From: Flavobacteriaceae bacterium
GTDB taxonomy: Bacteria; Bacteroidota; Bacteroidia; Flavobacteriales; Flavobacteriaceae
Assembly: GCA_002719315.1 (NCBI GenBank)
Contig: PBHD01000012.1
Coordinates: 326,623-366,390 of the forward strand
Direction: 5' to 3'
DNA length: 39,768 nt
Under the pieces are notes generated by a model. That model saw only the letters and a list, made by a program, of their open reading frames with translations, was not told the DNA's origin and did no database searches. The first letter of the stretch is position 1; each line of letters begins with the position of its first letter. Positions 8,943 to 18,378 of this stretch are shown here, one piece after another. The position numbers and the translations under genes are program-made.

Positions 8943-9929
8943 ATGAAAATAGCTGTCGTTGGAGCAACTGGCATGGTAGGTAAAGTAATGTTAGAAGTTC
9001 TAGCTGAAAGAAAAATTAGATTTGATGAATTAATTTTAGTAGCATCACAACGTTCTGTTGGAAAAAAAGTTTCATTTCAAGGCACTAATTATTCTGTTGT
9101 TGATCTTAATGAGGCCCTAAATTTAAACCCTGATATTGCACTTTTTTCAGCTGGAGCAAAAACCTCTCTTGAATGGAGTCCAAAATTTGCTGACAAGGGG
9201 ACAACTGTAATTGATAATTCCTCTGCTTGGAGAATGAACCCAAAAATCAAATTAATCGTTCCAGAAATTAATGCTTCCACATTAAATAGTAATGACAAAA
9301 TTATTGCAAATCCTAATTGTTCTACCATTCAATTAGTTATGGTTCTTCATCCTTTACATAATAATTTTAATATTAATAGAGTAGTCATTTCTACTTATCA
9401 ATCTGTAACTGGAACAGGAGTTAAAGCTTTAAATCAGTTAGAAAATGAATATCAAACAAAATCTGGAGAAATGGCTTATCCTTATCAAATCCATCAAAAT
9501 GCAATTCCTCATTGTGATATTTTTTTAGATAATGATTATACTAAGGAAGAGATGAAGTTGATTAATGAAACTCACAAAATTCTTAATGATACTAAAATAG
9601 GAATTAGTCCTACAGCCGTTAGAATCCCAGTAATTGGTGGACATAGTGAATCGGTTAATATTGAATTCAATAAAACTTTTCAAATAAATGAAATTAGAGA
9701 ACTTTTAAATAATACCAAAGGTGTTGTTGTAAAAGATAATCCCGAAACCAATATATATCCAATGCCTTTTTATGCTAAAGATAAAGATGACGTTTTCGTC
9801 GGAAGAATAAGAAAAGATGAGTCTAAATCCAATGCAATTAATCTTTGGATAGTTTCTGATAATCTAAGAAAAGGAGCTGCAACGAATACAGTTCAAATAG
9901 CAGAACATATAATTTCTAACATTTTATAG
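8943..9929 (+). CDS. asd: Aspartate-semialdehyde dehydrogenase
   Basis: NADPH-dependent reduction of aspartyl phosphate to aspartate semialdehyde, the branch point to diaminopimelate/lysine, threonine and methionine. At 328 aa it is normal length. The Rossmann motif GATGMVGKVMLEVL is at the N terminus. The catalytic cysteine lies in NPNCSTIQLV (~residue 126), the catalytic histidine in RIPVIGGHSES (~233), and there is a substrate segment HQNAIPHCD. It is preceded by a consensus promoter. With alr upstream it supplies two peptidoglycan precursors. Confidence 0.96.
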   Translation: MKIAVVGATGMVGKVMLEVLAERKIRFDELILVASQRSVGKKVSFQGTNYSVVDLNEALNLNPDIALFSAGAKTSLEWSPKFADKGTTVIDNSSAWRMNPKIKLIVPEINASTLNSNDKIIANPNCSTIQLVMVLHPLHNNFNINRVVISTYQSVTGTGVKALNQLENEYQTKSGEMAYPYQIHQNAIPHCDIFLDNDYTKEEMKLINETHKILNDTKIGISPTAVRIPVIGGHSESVNIEFNKTFQINEIRELLNNTKGVVVKDNPETNIYPMPFYAKDKDDVFVGRIRKDESKSNAINLWIVSDNLRKGAATNTVQIAEHIISNIL

Positions 9930-10033
9930 ATAATTAAAATAAATCTTTAATTTTAAAAAAATATAGCCTTATTAAAAAAAATTAGAGGGTTATTACTTTT
10001 ATTATTGTAATTAATTTTAAGTAATTAATCTAA

Positions 10034-11011
10034 ATGAATATTAATTTAATTATAAATAAACTTTTTGTTTTTGCTTTCTTTTCATTTTACCTTTTTGGAC
10101 AAGAAAACTATACTCAAGAAATTCATGGCACTAAAGAAATGCTTAATTTTATTTTTATAGAAGGTGGTACATTTAATATGGGAAGTAAAAAATCAGAAAA
10201 AGGCCATTTTGGAGATGAAGGTCCAATTCATGAAGTAAAAATATCTCCATTTTGGATGAGTGAAATTGAAATTACATGGGATATCTACAATTATTTCATG
10301 TCCAGAGAAATTGATAACTCTAAAGTAGAATACAATAAAACTAACGAAGTAAATCTAGAAATTGATGCTGTTTCAAGTGCAACAACTCCTTATGTTGAAA
10401 TGAGTTTTGGAATGGGTGTTGAAAATTATCCTGCAATTTGTATGACACAACATGCGGCTGTAAAATTTTGCGAATGGCTTTCTGCTTTAACAGGAAAATT
10501 CTATAGATTACCAACAGAAGCCGAGTGGGAATATGCTTGTCGTGCTGGAACTAGTTCTTCTTATTCATTTGGAGATAATATCGAGGATTTATATCAGTAT
10601 GGTTGGTTTAAAACAAACAGCAATGACTCTTATAATAAAGTAAAACAAAAAAAACCTAACCCATGGGGTCTTTATGATATGCATGGAAATGTTTCTGAAT
10701 GGACTCTAGATCAATATATTCCTACAATATATAGAACTAGAAAACAACTTTCTGTTGACCCCTTCGAAGTTCCAAATAAAGTCTATCCAAAAACTGTAAG
10801 AGGAGGTTCATGGATGGATAACCCTTCAAGGCTAAGAAGTGCTTCACGAAGACCTTCTTCTAAAAAATGGAAAAAAAGAGATCCTCAAATACCAAAAAGT
10901 ATATGGTGGCATACTGATGCTCCTTTTGTAGGAATAAGAGTTGTAAGACCCTTAAATACCCCTAATATAGAAGAACAAAAAAAATATTGGAATAATTATA
11001 AAACTAAATAA
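10034..11011 (+). CDS. Exported SUMF1/FGE-fold protein lacking the formylglycine-generating cysteines
   Basis: The N-terminal hydrophobic segment ending ...FYLFGQ (~residues 1-23) looks like a Sec signal peptide. The rest is an FGE-sulfatase/SUMF1 domain: FIEGGTFNMGS, a DEGPIHEVKISPFWMSEIEITW substrate-strand region, YRLPTEAEWEYACRAGT, NPWGLYDMHGNVSEWT and RGGSWMDNPSRLRSASRR. Aerobic formylglycine-generating enzymes need two cysteines just after the RGGS motif; here that segment is DNPSRLRS with none, so it is unlikely to activate sulfatases. Other SUMF1-fold proteins act as binding or accessory proteins. It is first in a five-gene operon (1 bp before the next ATG). Its exact role is unknown. 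Confidence 0.85.
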   Translation: MNINLIINKLFVFAFFSFYLFGQENYTQEIHGTKEMLNFIFIEGGTFNMGSKKSEKGHFGDEGPIHEVKISPFWMSEIEITWDIYNYFMSREIDNSKVEYNKTNEVNLEIDAVSSATTPYVEMSFGMGVENYPAICMTQHAAVKFCEWLSALTGKFYRLPTEAEWEYACRAGTSSSYSFGDNIEDLYQYGWFKTNSNDSYNKVKQKKPNPWGLYDMHGNVSEWTLDQYIPTIYRTRKQLSVDPFEVPNKVYPKTVRGGSWMDNPSRLRSASRRPSSKKWKKRDPQIPKSIWWHTDAPFVGIRVVRPLNTPNIEEQKKYWNNYKTK

Positions 11012-11012
11012 A

Positions 11013-12338
11013 ATGAAAAATAAAAATATAAAGATTAAAAAGTCTAGAAGATCATTTTTAAAAAAGACTTCAACTATTGCTGGTGGTTTAATAGCCGCTC
11101 CTTTATCTCTTGATGGCATGGCCAATGTCTATGGTAATAAAAAATTAAAGCTTTCAGTGATTGGATGTGGAGGAAGAGGATCTGGAGCTGTTGTTCAAGC
11201 TCTCACAGCTGATGAAAATGTTGAATTAGTTGCCATGGCAGATGCCTTTAAAGATAGGATTGATTCAAGTTTAAAAGCAATTCAAGAACATTTTGATGGC
11301 GAAAAAAAAATATCTGTAAAAGAAAAGAATAAACTTGTTGGATTTGATGCCTATAAAAAAGCCATTGATTTATCTGATGTTGTAATTTTAACTACACCTC
11401 CTGGATTTAGACCATATCACTTTGAATATGCTATTAAAAATGAAAAACATGTTTTCATGGAAAAACCTTTAGCAACTGATCCTGTGGGAATAAGAAAAGT
11501 TTTAGAAATGGCTAAAATTGCTAAACAAAAAAAACTAAATGTAGTTGTTGGTCTACAAAGACATTATGAAAAAAAGTATATCGATTTGCACAAGAAAATC
11601 TTAGAAGGGGACATAGGTAAAATTAGAGCCGGTCAAGTTTATTGGAATGACGGAGGTGTATGGGTAAACAAAAGAAAACCTAATCAATCGGAATTAGAAT
11701 ATCAAATGAGGAATTGGTATTACTTTAATTGGCTATGTGGGGATCATATTTTAGAGCAACACATTCATAATATTGACGTTGCTAATTGGTTTATAGGAGA
11801 ATATCCTATATCAGCTCAAGGTATGGGTGGTAGAGAAGTCAGAAATGGTATTGATCATGGAGAAATTTTTGATCATCACTTTGTTGAATATACATATAAA
11901 AGTGGAGCTGTTGTTTCAAGTCAGTGTAGACATCAAAAAGGATGTATGAAAAGAGTTGATGAAGCGTTTCAAGGAACAAAAGGCTCTGTTGAAGTCGGCA
12001 AAGGTATTATAACTGATTTAGATGGTAATATTAAATATAAGTACCCTTACTCATTAGAAAACGAACCCAACCCATATCAAGTTGAACATGATAAACTATT
12101 TGCTTCTATCAGAAATGGTGATGTTATTTCAGATACAGAAAATGGAGCAAAGAGTACTTTAACTGCCATATTAGGTAGGATGGCTACTTACTCAGGAAAA
12201 AAATTAACTATGGAGGATGCTTTAAATTCAAATTTAAAATTGGTTCCTGAGGAAATGACTTGGAATAGTACTCCACCAACCTTACCCGATAAAAAAGGAA
12301 GATATAAAATTCCAATTCCTGGCAAAACTAAATTTTAA
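11013..12338 (+). CDS. Tat-exported Gfo/Idh/MocA family oxidoreductase
   Basis: Predicted NAD(P)-dependent sugar oxidoreductase exported folded through Tat: the N-terminal SRRSFLKKTSTIAGG is a textbook twin-arginine signal. The mature part starts with a Rossmann fold (VIGCGGRGSG, ~residue 50), then the signature MEKPLATDP carrying the catalytic-type lysine, and GDHILEQHIHNIDVANW in the C-terminal alpha/beta domain with the conserved His/Asp. At 441 aa it is typical of exported Bacteroidota members. It lies 1 bp after the SUMF1-fold gene and 3 bp before a Tat-exported sugar isomerase. Sugar substrate unknown; a GH109-like NAD-dependent glycosidase is a less likely alternative. Confidence 0.9.
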   Translation: MKNKNIKIKKSRRSFLKKTSTIAGGLIAAPLSLDGMANVYGNKKLKLSVIGCGGRGSGAVVQALTADENVELVAMADAFKDRIDSSLKAIQEHFDGEKKISVKEKNKLVGFDAYKKAIDLSDVVILTTPPGFRPYHFEYAIKNEKHVFMEKPLATDPVGIRKVLEMAKIAKQKKLNVVVGLQRHYEKKYIDLHKKILEGDIGKIRAGQVYWNDGGVWVNKRKPNQSELEYQMRNWYYFNWLCGDHILEQHIHNIDVANWFIGEYPISAQGMGGREVRNGIDHGEIFDHHFVEYTYKSGAVVSSQCRHQKGCMKRVDEAFQGTKGSVEVGKGIITDLDGNIKYKYPYSLENEPNPYQVEHDKLFASIRNGDVISDTENGAKSTLTAILGRMATYSGKKLTMEDALNSNLKLVPEEMTWNSTPPTLPDKKGRYKIPIPGKTKF

Positions 12339-12341
12339 AAA

Positions 12342-13253
12342 ATGAACAGAAGATCTTTTACTAAAAATTCTATTTTGGCAGGATTAGGAATTGCTAATTT
12401 TCCAAATATAGGCATACATAACAATCCCAAAACTTATAAATATAATTTGAAATATGCTCCTCATCTTGGAATGTTTCGAAATTTAGCTGGGAATGATCCT
12501 ATTGATCAACTAAATTATATGGCAGATTTAGGGTTTAAAGCATTTGAAGATAATGGTATGAGAAACCGAGATAAAAAGCTTCAATTAAAAATGGCCTCTA
12601 CAATGAAAAAAAGAGGAATAGAAATGGGAGTATTTGTCGCGCATAAAATTTATTGGGATAAGCCTGTCCTTACAAGTGGAAACCAAAACTCAAGGGAGGA
12701 GTTTTTAGATGACATAAAAAAATCTATAGAAGTTGCTAAAAGAGTAGATGCAAAATGGATGACTGTGGTACCTGGTCATGTTGATTTGAAATTAAATTTT
12801 TCATATCAAACTGCAAATGTTATAGAAACTTTAAAAAGAGCTTCATCAATACTTGAACCACATGGCTTGACGATGGTTTTAGAGCCATTAAATTTTAGAG
12901 ATCACCCTGGATTATTTTTGTCTGAAAGTCCTCAAGCTTTCAATATATGTAAAGCTGTTGACTCTCCTTCATGTAAAATTTTATTTGATATATATCACCA
13001 ACAAATTCAAGAAGGTAATTTAATTCCTAACATTGAAAAATGTTGGGAAGAAATAGGCTACTTCCAAATTGGAGATAATCCAGGAAGAAAAGAACCTACA
13101 TCTGGTGAAATAAATTATAAAAATGTTTTTAAATATATACATTCAAAGGGGTTCAATGGAATTTTAGGCATGGAGCACGGAAACTTTTCTCCAGGTATTG
13201 AGGGAGAGAAAAAGTTAATTTTAGCCTATCAAGAAGTAGATAAATTTATTTAA
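12342..13253 (+). CDS. Tat-exported TIM-barrel sugar isomerase/epimerase (hydroxypyruvate-isomerase-like)
   Basis: The N-terminal NRRSFTKNSILAGLG is a twin-arginine signal. The rest is a xylose-isomerase-like TIM barrel (AP endonuclease 2 family, PF01261). Metal and substrate residues are suggested by MVLEPLN (Glu), ILFDIYHQQ (Asp and His), FQIGDNPGRKEPTSGEINY and GMEHGNF (Glu). The GDNPGR...GEINY stretch is characteristic of hydroxypyruvate isomerase (Hyi), but the export signal argues for an extracytoplasmic sugar or keto-sugar substrate. It sits 3 bp after the Gfo/Idh oxidoreductase, and its stop codon directly abuts the next ATG. Confidence 0.87.
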   Translation: MNRRSFTKNSILAGLGIANFPNIGIHNNPKTYKYNLKYAPHLGMFRNLAGNDPIDQLNYMADLGFKAFEDNGMRNRDKKLQLKMASTMKKRGIEMGVFVAHKIYWDKPVLTSGNQNSREEFLDDIKKSIEVAKRVDAKWMTVVPGHVDLKLNFSYQTANVIETLKRASSILEPHGLTMVLEPLNFRDHPGLFLSESPQAFNICKAVDSPSCKILFDIYHQQIQEGNLIPNIEKCWEEIGYFQIGDNPGRKEPTSGEINYKNVFKYIHSKGFNGILGMEHGNFSPGIEGEKKLILAYQEVDKFI

Positions 13254-14414
13254 ATGATAATTAATAAGAATTTTGTTTTAATTATAATTTCATTTTTTTT
13301 TCTAGGAAATTGTAAAAATCCAAAAAATGATAATAAAATGAGAAAAAATAAAGTCTCTATTACTAAAAGTTTTTATGGAGAAACTAAAGGCAATAAAAAA
13401 GTTGATTTATATAGCTTTAAAAATGAAAACGGAATGCAAGTAGATATAATAAATTATGGAGGGATAATTACATCTTTAAAAGTGCCTGACAAAAATGGTG
13501 AGACTGAAAATATTGTTTTAGGTTATAGTAAACTTAAGGATTATATTAATGAAAACCCTTATTTTGGATCAATTATTGGCCGTTATGGAAATAGAATAGC
13601 TAAAGGTAAATTTAATTTAAATGGTAATCAATATACCTTAGCAACTAACAATGATGAAAACCACCTTCATGGAGGTAATATTGGATTTGACAAGGTTATA
13701 TGGGATGCAGAAACTAAAATTAATTCAAATTCAAGTTCTTTGATTTTAAAATATTTAAGCAGAGATATGGAAGAAGGATATCCAGGAAATCTTTATACAA
13801 CTGTTACCTACAAAATAACAAATGATAATTCGGTTGAAATAAAATATGAAGCACAAACTGATAAAACAACCGTTATAAATTTAACTCAACATTCTTATTT
13901 TAATTTATCTGGTGATTTCAATCAATCCATTCTAAATCATAAGGTTAAAATAAATGCCAATCAATTTTTGCCTGTAAACAAATCATTAATCCCTACTGGT
14001 AATAAATTAAATGTTTCAATGACCCCTTTTGATTTTAGAGATTATAAAGAAATTAAAAAAGATATAAATGCTGATGATTTGCAATTAAATTATGGAAATG
14101 GTTATGATCATTGTTGGGTTTTAAATGATTATAAAAATGGATATAGGTTAGTAGCTTCTGCCTTTCATGAAGAAAGTGGTAGGTTAATGGAAGTCTATTC
14201 AGATCAACCTGGCCTTCAGTTTTATACTGGAAATTTTCTAGATGGAAGCCTTCCTCAAAAAGAAGAAGGTTTTTATAATTTTAGATCGGGGTTCTGTATG
14301 GAAACACAACATTTTCCTAATTCCCCCAATCAACCTGATTTTCCATCAGTAACTCTTAATCCAAATGAAAAGTATAATTCAAAAACAACTTATAAATTTA
14401 AAATTAAAGAATGA
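13254..14414 (+). CDS. galM: Aldose 1-epimerase, lipoprotein
   Basis: Interconverts alpha and beta anomers of aldoses. The N-terminal signal ends in a lipobox, FFFLGNC (Cys ~20), so the enzyme is probably an outer-membrane or periplasmic lipoprotein. Mutarotase motifs are GRYGNRIAKGKF (~residue 105), NHLHGG, the catalytic histidine in NLTQHSYFNLSG (~205) and the catalytic glutamate in CMETQHFPNSPN (~347). At 386 aa it has the usual length plus the signal peptide. It lies fourth in the exported sugar operon and overlaps the next gene by 4 nt (ATGA), implying translational coupling. Confidence 0.94.
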   Translation: MIINKNFVLIIISFFFLGNCKNPKNDNKMRKNKVSITKSFYGETKGNKKVDLYSFKNENGMQVDIINYGGIITSLKVPDKNGETENIVLGYSKLKDYINENPYFGSIIGRYGNRIAKGKFNLNGNQYTLATNNDENHLHGGNIGFDKVIWDAETKINSNSSSLILKYLSRDMEEGYPGNLYTTVTYKITNDNSVEIKYEAQTDKTTVINLTQHSYFNLSGDFNQSILNHKVKINANQFLPVNKSLIPTGNKLNVSMTPFDFRDYKEIKKDINADDLQLNYGNGYDHCWVLNDYKNGYRLVASAFHEESGRLMEVYSDQPGLQFYTGNFLDGSLPQKEEGFYNFRSGFCMETQHFPNSPNQPDFPSVTLNPNEKYNSKTTYKFKIKE

Positions 14415-16531
14415 AAATAAAATACATTATATGGTCTTTTGTGTTGATTTTTTCATGTAAAAATGAATCATCAATCATTGATTATCCAAAAACAAAAAAA
14501 ATACCAATCATTGATAATTATTATCAAACTTCTGTAATTGATAATTATAGATGGTTAGAGGATGATAAAAGTAAAGAAACAAATGAATGGATAAAATCTC
14601 AAAATGAATATGCTTTTAATTATTTAAATAATATTCCATTTAAAGATGAAATAAAGAAAAAAATAAAAAGTCTATGGAATTATGAAAAAATAACAAGTCC
14701 ATTTAAAGAGGGTAAATATGATTATTATTATAAAAATGATGGCTTACAAAATCAATATATTTTATATAGAAAAAGTAAAAGTACTGAAGAAGAAGTTTTT
14801 TTGAATCCTAATAAATTCTCTGAAGACGGAACAACCTCTTTAAGAGGTGTAAGCTTTTCAAAAAATGGCAAATTCTGTGCTTATTCCATTTCTGAAGGGG
14901 GAAGCGATTGGAGAAAAATTATAATTATTGATGCTTTATCAAAAAAAATAATTGAAGATACCATAAGAAATGTAAAGTTTAGTGGAATTCAATGGAAAAA
15001 TAATGATGGTTTTTTCTACTCTAGTTATGATAAACCAAAGGGCAGTGAACTTTCAGAAATGACGGATCAACATAAACTCTATTATCATAAAATTGGAACC
15101 TCCCAAGATGAAGATTTATTAATTTTTGGAGAAAATAAAGATGAAAAACATCGATACGTTTCTGGAAATGTAACTGATGATGGAAAATATCTTTTTATAA
15201 GTGCTTCTAAATCAACTTCTGGAAATAAATTATACGTTAAAAAGCTTGATAAAGAAAATTCTCCTAAAGTAAATATTATTGATAATTATGATAATGATAC
15301 TTATTTACTTGAAAATGATGATGATGAATTCTACTTTGTTACGAATTTAAATGCTCCAAATAAAAAAGTGATAAAAACAAATTATAAAAATCCTCAAAGC
15401 AAATATTGGAAAGATTTTATTCCTGAAACAGAAAATGTATTATTTCCCTCTTCTGGTGGAGGTTATTTTTTTGCAAAGTATATGGTAAATGTTGTGAATA
15501 AAGTTTTTAAATACAACAAAAAAGGTGAAAATTTAGGAGAAATTAAACTTCCAAGTTTAGGGTCAGTTTATGGATTATCTGGAGAAAAAGAAGATTTAGA
15601 TCTATATTACACATTTACTAATTATCACTCTCCTGGTGTAATTTATAAGTATAATGTAAATTCAAAAAAATCAGAAATCTATTGGGAGCCAGAAATTGAT
15701 TTTAAATCTTCTGATTATATTTCTAATCAAGTTTTCTTTAAATCTTCAGACGGAACAAAGATTCCTATGATAATTACTCATAAAAAAGGAATTAAATATG
15801 ATGGTAAAAACCCTACCATACTATATGGATATGGTGGTTTTAATATAAGTCTAAATCCTTCATTTAGTGTCTTAAATGCTTTTTGGATGAATCAAGGTGG
15901 GGTATATGCTGTACCAAATCTTAGAGGTGGAGGAGAATTTGGTAAAGAATGGCATTTAGCTGGGACCAAATTGAACAAACAAAATGTTTTTGATGACTTT
16001 ATTTCAGCTGCTGAATATTTGTTTAAGCAAAACATTACTAGTAATAATTTCTTAGCTATTAGAGGAGGTTCAAATGGAGGGCTTTTAGTAGGTGCTGTTA
16101 TGACTAAGCGCCCTGATATAGCAAAAGTTGCTCTTCCAGCAGTTGGTGTTTTAGACATGCTTCGTTATCATAAATTTACTGCTGGTGCTGGATGGTCATA
16201 CGACTATGGAACTTCAGATGAATCAGAAGAAATGTTTAAATATTTAAAGAGCTATTCCCCTTTACATAATGTAAAAAAAGATGTTAACTACCCTTCTACT
16301 TTAATTACTACAGGAGATCACGATGATAGAGTTGTACCAGCTCATTCATATAAATTTGCCTCAGAACTACAAGAAAAAAACAAGGGATTAAATCCAATAT
16401 TTATAAGAATAGAGACTAAAGCTGGACATGGATCAGGAACTCCTGTTTCTAAAATAATAGATCTATATTCCGATATTTTTGGATTTACATTCTATAATAT
16501 GGGATACAATGTTTTACCTAAAACAAAATAA
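14411..16531 (+). CDS. Prolyl oligopeptidase family serine peptidase (S9A), probable lipoprotein
   Basis: Cleaves proline-containing oligopeptides. At 706 aa it is the standard S9A length. The N-terminal MKIKYIIWSFVLIFSC looks like a lipoprotein signal (Ser-Cys at the lipobox). A seven-bladed propeller domain occupies ~80-420 and an alpha/beta hydrolase ~440-700: GYGGFNISL, RGGGEFGKEWH, the nucleophile in IRGGSNGGLLVG (Ser ~555), Asp in GDHDDRVVP (~640) and His in KAGHGSGTP (~673). It is the last gene of the operon, overlapping galM by 4 nt, and converges on accC with 7 bp between. A peptidase at the end of a sugar operon is not obviously functionally linked. Confidence 0.95.
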   Translation: MKIKYIIWSFVLIFSCKNESSIIDYPKTKKIPIIDNYYQTSVIDNYRWLEDDKSKETNEWIKSQNEYAFNYLNNIPFKDEIKKKIKSLWNYEKITSPFKEGKYDYYYKNDGLQNQYILYRKSKSTEEEVFLNPNKFSEDGTTSLRGVSFSKNGKFCAYSISEGGSDWRKIIIIDALSKKIIEDTIRNVKFSGIQWKNNDGFFYSSYDKPKGSELSEMTDQHKLYYHKIGTSQDEDLLIFGENKDEKHRYVSGNVTDDGKYLFISASKSTSGNKLYVKKLDKENSPKVNIIDNYDNDTYLLENDDDEFYFVTNLNAPNKKVIKTNYKNPQSKYWKDFIPETENVLFPSSGGGYFFAKYMVNVVNKVFKYNKKGENLGEIKLPSLGSVYGLSGEKEDLDLYYTFTNYHSPGVIYKYNVNSKKSEIYWEPEIDFKSSDYISNQVFFKSSDGTKIPMIITHKKGIKYDGKNPTILYGYGGFNISLNPSFSVLNAFWMNQGGVYAVPNLRGGGEFGKEWHLAGTKLNKQNVFDDFISAAEYLFKQNITSNNFLAIRGGSNGGLLVGAVMTKRPDIAKVALPAVGVLDMLRYHKFTAGAGWSYDYGTSDESEEMFKYLKSYSPLHNVKKDVNYPSTLITTGDHDDRVVPAHSYKFASELQEKNKGLNPIFIRIETKAGHGSGTPVSKIIDLYSDIFGFTFYNMGYNVLPKTK

Positions 16532-16538
16532 TTTATTA

Positions 16539-17879
16539 TTAGTCACTCATTATAAAGGACTCCATAAAACTGGTACTGTAATTACCAGAGATATAATCAG
16601 GATGATCCATTAACTTTCTATGAAAAGGAATAGTTGTTTTAATCCCTTCAATTAAGAATTCATCTAAGGCTCTTTTCATTTTGTTTATAGCTTCTTCTCT
16701 TGTTTGAGCTGTTGTTATTAGTTTAGCAATCATTGAATCATAATGAGGAGGGATAGAATATCCACTATAAACATGAGTGTCTAATCTTACTCCATGACCT
16801 CCCGGAAAATGAAGAGTTTCAATTTTACCTGGACTTGGTCTAAAATCATTAAAAGGATCTTCAGCGTTAATTCTGCATTCAATAGAATGCATTTTAGGAA
16901 AATAGTTTTTTCCAGAAATTTTTTCTCCTGAAGCTACTAATATTTGTTCCCTAATTAAATCAAAATCAATCACTTGCTCAGTAATAGGATGCTCAACTTG
17001 AATACGTGTATTCATTTCCATAAAATAAAATTTCTTGTGCTTATCAACTAAAAATTCAATAGTACCTGCGCCTTCATATTTAATGAACTTTGTTGCTTTG
17101 ACAGCTGCTTCTCCCATTTTTTTTCTTAATCTATCATCTAAAAAAGGTGATGGTGTTTCTTCAGTTAGCTTTTGATGTCGTCTTTGAATTGAACAATCTC
17201 TTTCAGAGAGATGACAAGCTCTACCTGAAGAATCACCAACTATCTGAATTTCAATATGTCTTGGCTCTTCAATTAACTTTTCTACATACATTCCATCATC
17301 TCCAAATGAGGCTTTTGCTTCTTTAGTAGCCGATCCCCAGGCCTTGCTAAACTCTTCTTTATTCCAAACTTCTCTCATTCCTTTACCTCCTCCTCCAGCT
17401 GTTGCCTTTAACATAATTGGATAACCAATTTTATTTCCAATTTTAAGAGCATCTTCAAAAGATTCTATAACACCTTCAGAACCAGGAATAGTTGGAATTC
17501 CGGCAGCTTTCATTGTTGCCTTAGCAGTTGCTTTATCACCCATTTTATTTATCATGTCAAATGAAGCTCCAATAAATTTTATATTATGCTCATCGCATAT
17601 TTTTGAGAATTTAGCATTTTCAGATAAAAAGCCATATCCAGGATGAATAGCATCAGCATTAGTTATTTCAGCTGCTGAAATTATATTTGAAGCTTTTAGA
17701 TAAGATTCAGAGCTAATAGCAGGGCCAATGCAAACTGCTTCATCTGCAAATCTAATATGAAGACTCTCTGCATCAGCACTAGAATAGACGGCAACAGTCT
17801 TTATTCCCATTTCTTTGCAAGTACGAATAATTCTCATTGCAATCTCTCCTCGATTAGCAATTAATATTTTATTAAACAT
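16539..17879 (-). CDS. accC: Acetyl-CoA carboxylase, biotin carboxylase subunit
   Basis: ATP-dependent carboxylation of the biotin on AccB, the first half of malonyl-CoA synthesis. At 446 aa it is typical. Features: the N-terminal [15 protein letters not shown], the ATP-grasp glycine loop [14 protein letters not shown] (~residue 160), [16 protein letters not shown] (~230), and the catalytic/metal region [16 protein letters not shown] (~288). It lies 11 bp after accB in a conserved Bacteroidota arrangement. Confidence 0.97.
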   Translation of the reverse strand: MFNKILIANRGEIAMRIIRTCKEMGIKTVAVYSSADAESLHIRFADEAVCIGPAISSESYLKASNIISAAEITNADAIHPGYGFLSENAKFSKICDEHNIKFIGASFDMINKMGDKATAKATMKAAGIPTIPGSEGVIESFEDALKIGNKIGYPIMLKATAGGGGKGMREVWNKEEFSKAWGSATKEAKASFGDDGMYVEKLIEEPRHIEIQIVGDSSGRACHLSERDCSIQRRHQKLTEETPSPFLDDRLRKKMGEAAVKATKFIKYEGAGTIEFLVDKHKKFYFMEMNTRIQVEHPITEQVIDFDLIREQILVASGEKISGKNYFPKMHSIECRINAEDPFNDFRPSPGKIETLHFPGGHGVRLDTHVYSGYSIPPHYDSMIAKLITTAQTREEAINKMKRALDEFLIEGIKTTIPFHRKLMDHPDYISGNYSTSFMESFIMSD

Positions 17880-17890
17880 CTTCTATATTT

Positions 17891-18367
17891 TTAAGATGGA
17901 TCAACAATAAATAAAGGTTCATCAAACTCTACTGGATTTGCATCATCAACTAAAATCTTTACAATTTTACCAGAAACTTCCGATTCAATTTCATTAAATA
18001 ATTTCATAGCTTCAATAATACAAAGTACATCTCCTTCCTTAATAGTATCTCCAACATTAACAAATGGAGCTTTTTCTGGATCAGACTTTCGATAAAATGT
18101 CCCAATTATTGGAGACTTAATTGTAATAAATTTATCCTCAGTAGATAATTCATTATTATCATTTTTAACTTTTTCAGTTTTGTTTATTATATCATTTTTT
18201 GGTTCAGGTAAAACATTTGGCTCTGAAAATTCAATTTGTTGATGCCTAATTATTTTATCGTTTCCAGATTTTATAGTTAGCTTAACATCTTTCATTTCGA
18301 GTTTAACTTCCTGAACACCTGTTTTAGCTACAAATTTGATTAAATTTTGGATTGCTTTAAGATTCAT
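17891..18367 (-). CDS. accB: Acetyl-CoA carboxylase, biotin carboxyl carrier protein
   Basis: Carries carboxybiotin between AccC and the carboxyltransferase. The C-terminal biotinyl domain has the biotin-acceptor lysine in EAMKLFNEIES (K122 of 158), preceded by a flexible linker. The track ORF starts at 18412 (MGIILFNMG...); I prefer ATG 18367, since MNLKAIQNLIKFVAKTGVQEV matches the conserved N terminus of the Bacteroidota protein and sits 11 nt after the fabH stop. The longer start would overlap fabH by 34 nt and add an unconserved hydrophobic tail. Confidence 0.95.
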   Translation of the reverse strand: MNLKAIQNLIKFVAKTGVQEVKLEMKDVKLTIKSGNDKIIRHQQIEFSEPNVLPEPKNDIINKTEKVKNDNNELSTEDKFITIKSPIIGTFYRKSDPEKAPFVNVGDTIKEGDVLCIIEAMKLFNEIESEVSGKIVKILVDDANPVEFDEPLFIVDPS

Positions 18368-18378
18368 TATTTTTATTT

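Noticed and set aside
9089-9328. 79-aa minus ORF inside asd, and similar ORFs at 101-346, 3432-3671, 5203-5520, 15892-16158, 31203-31466, 33290-33493, 34163-34441, 34633-34872 and 36116-36331
   Set aside because: They lie opposite or in another frame within clearly recognised genes, and have no promoter, motif or composition of their own.
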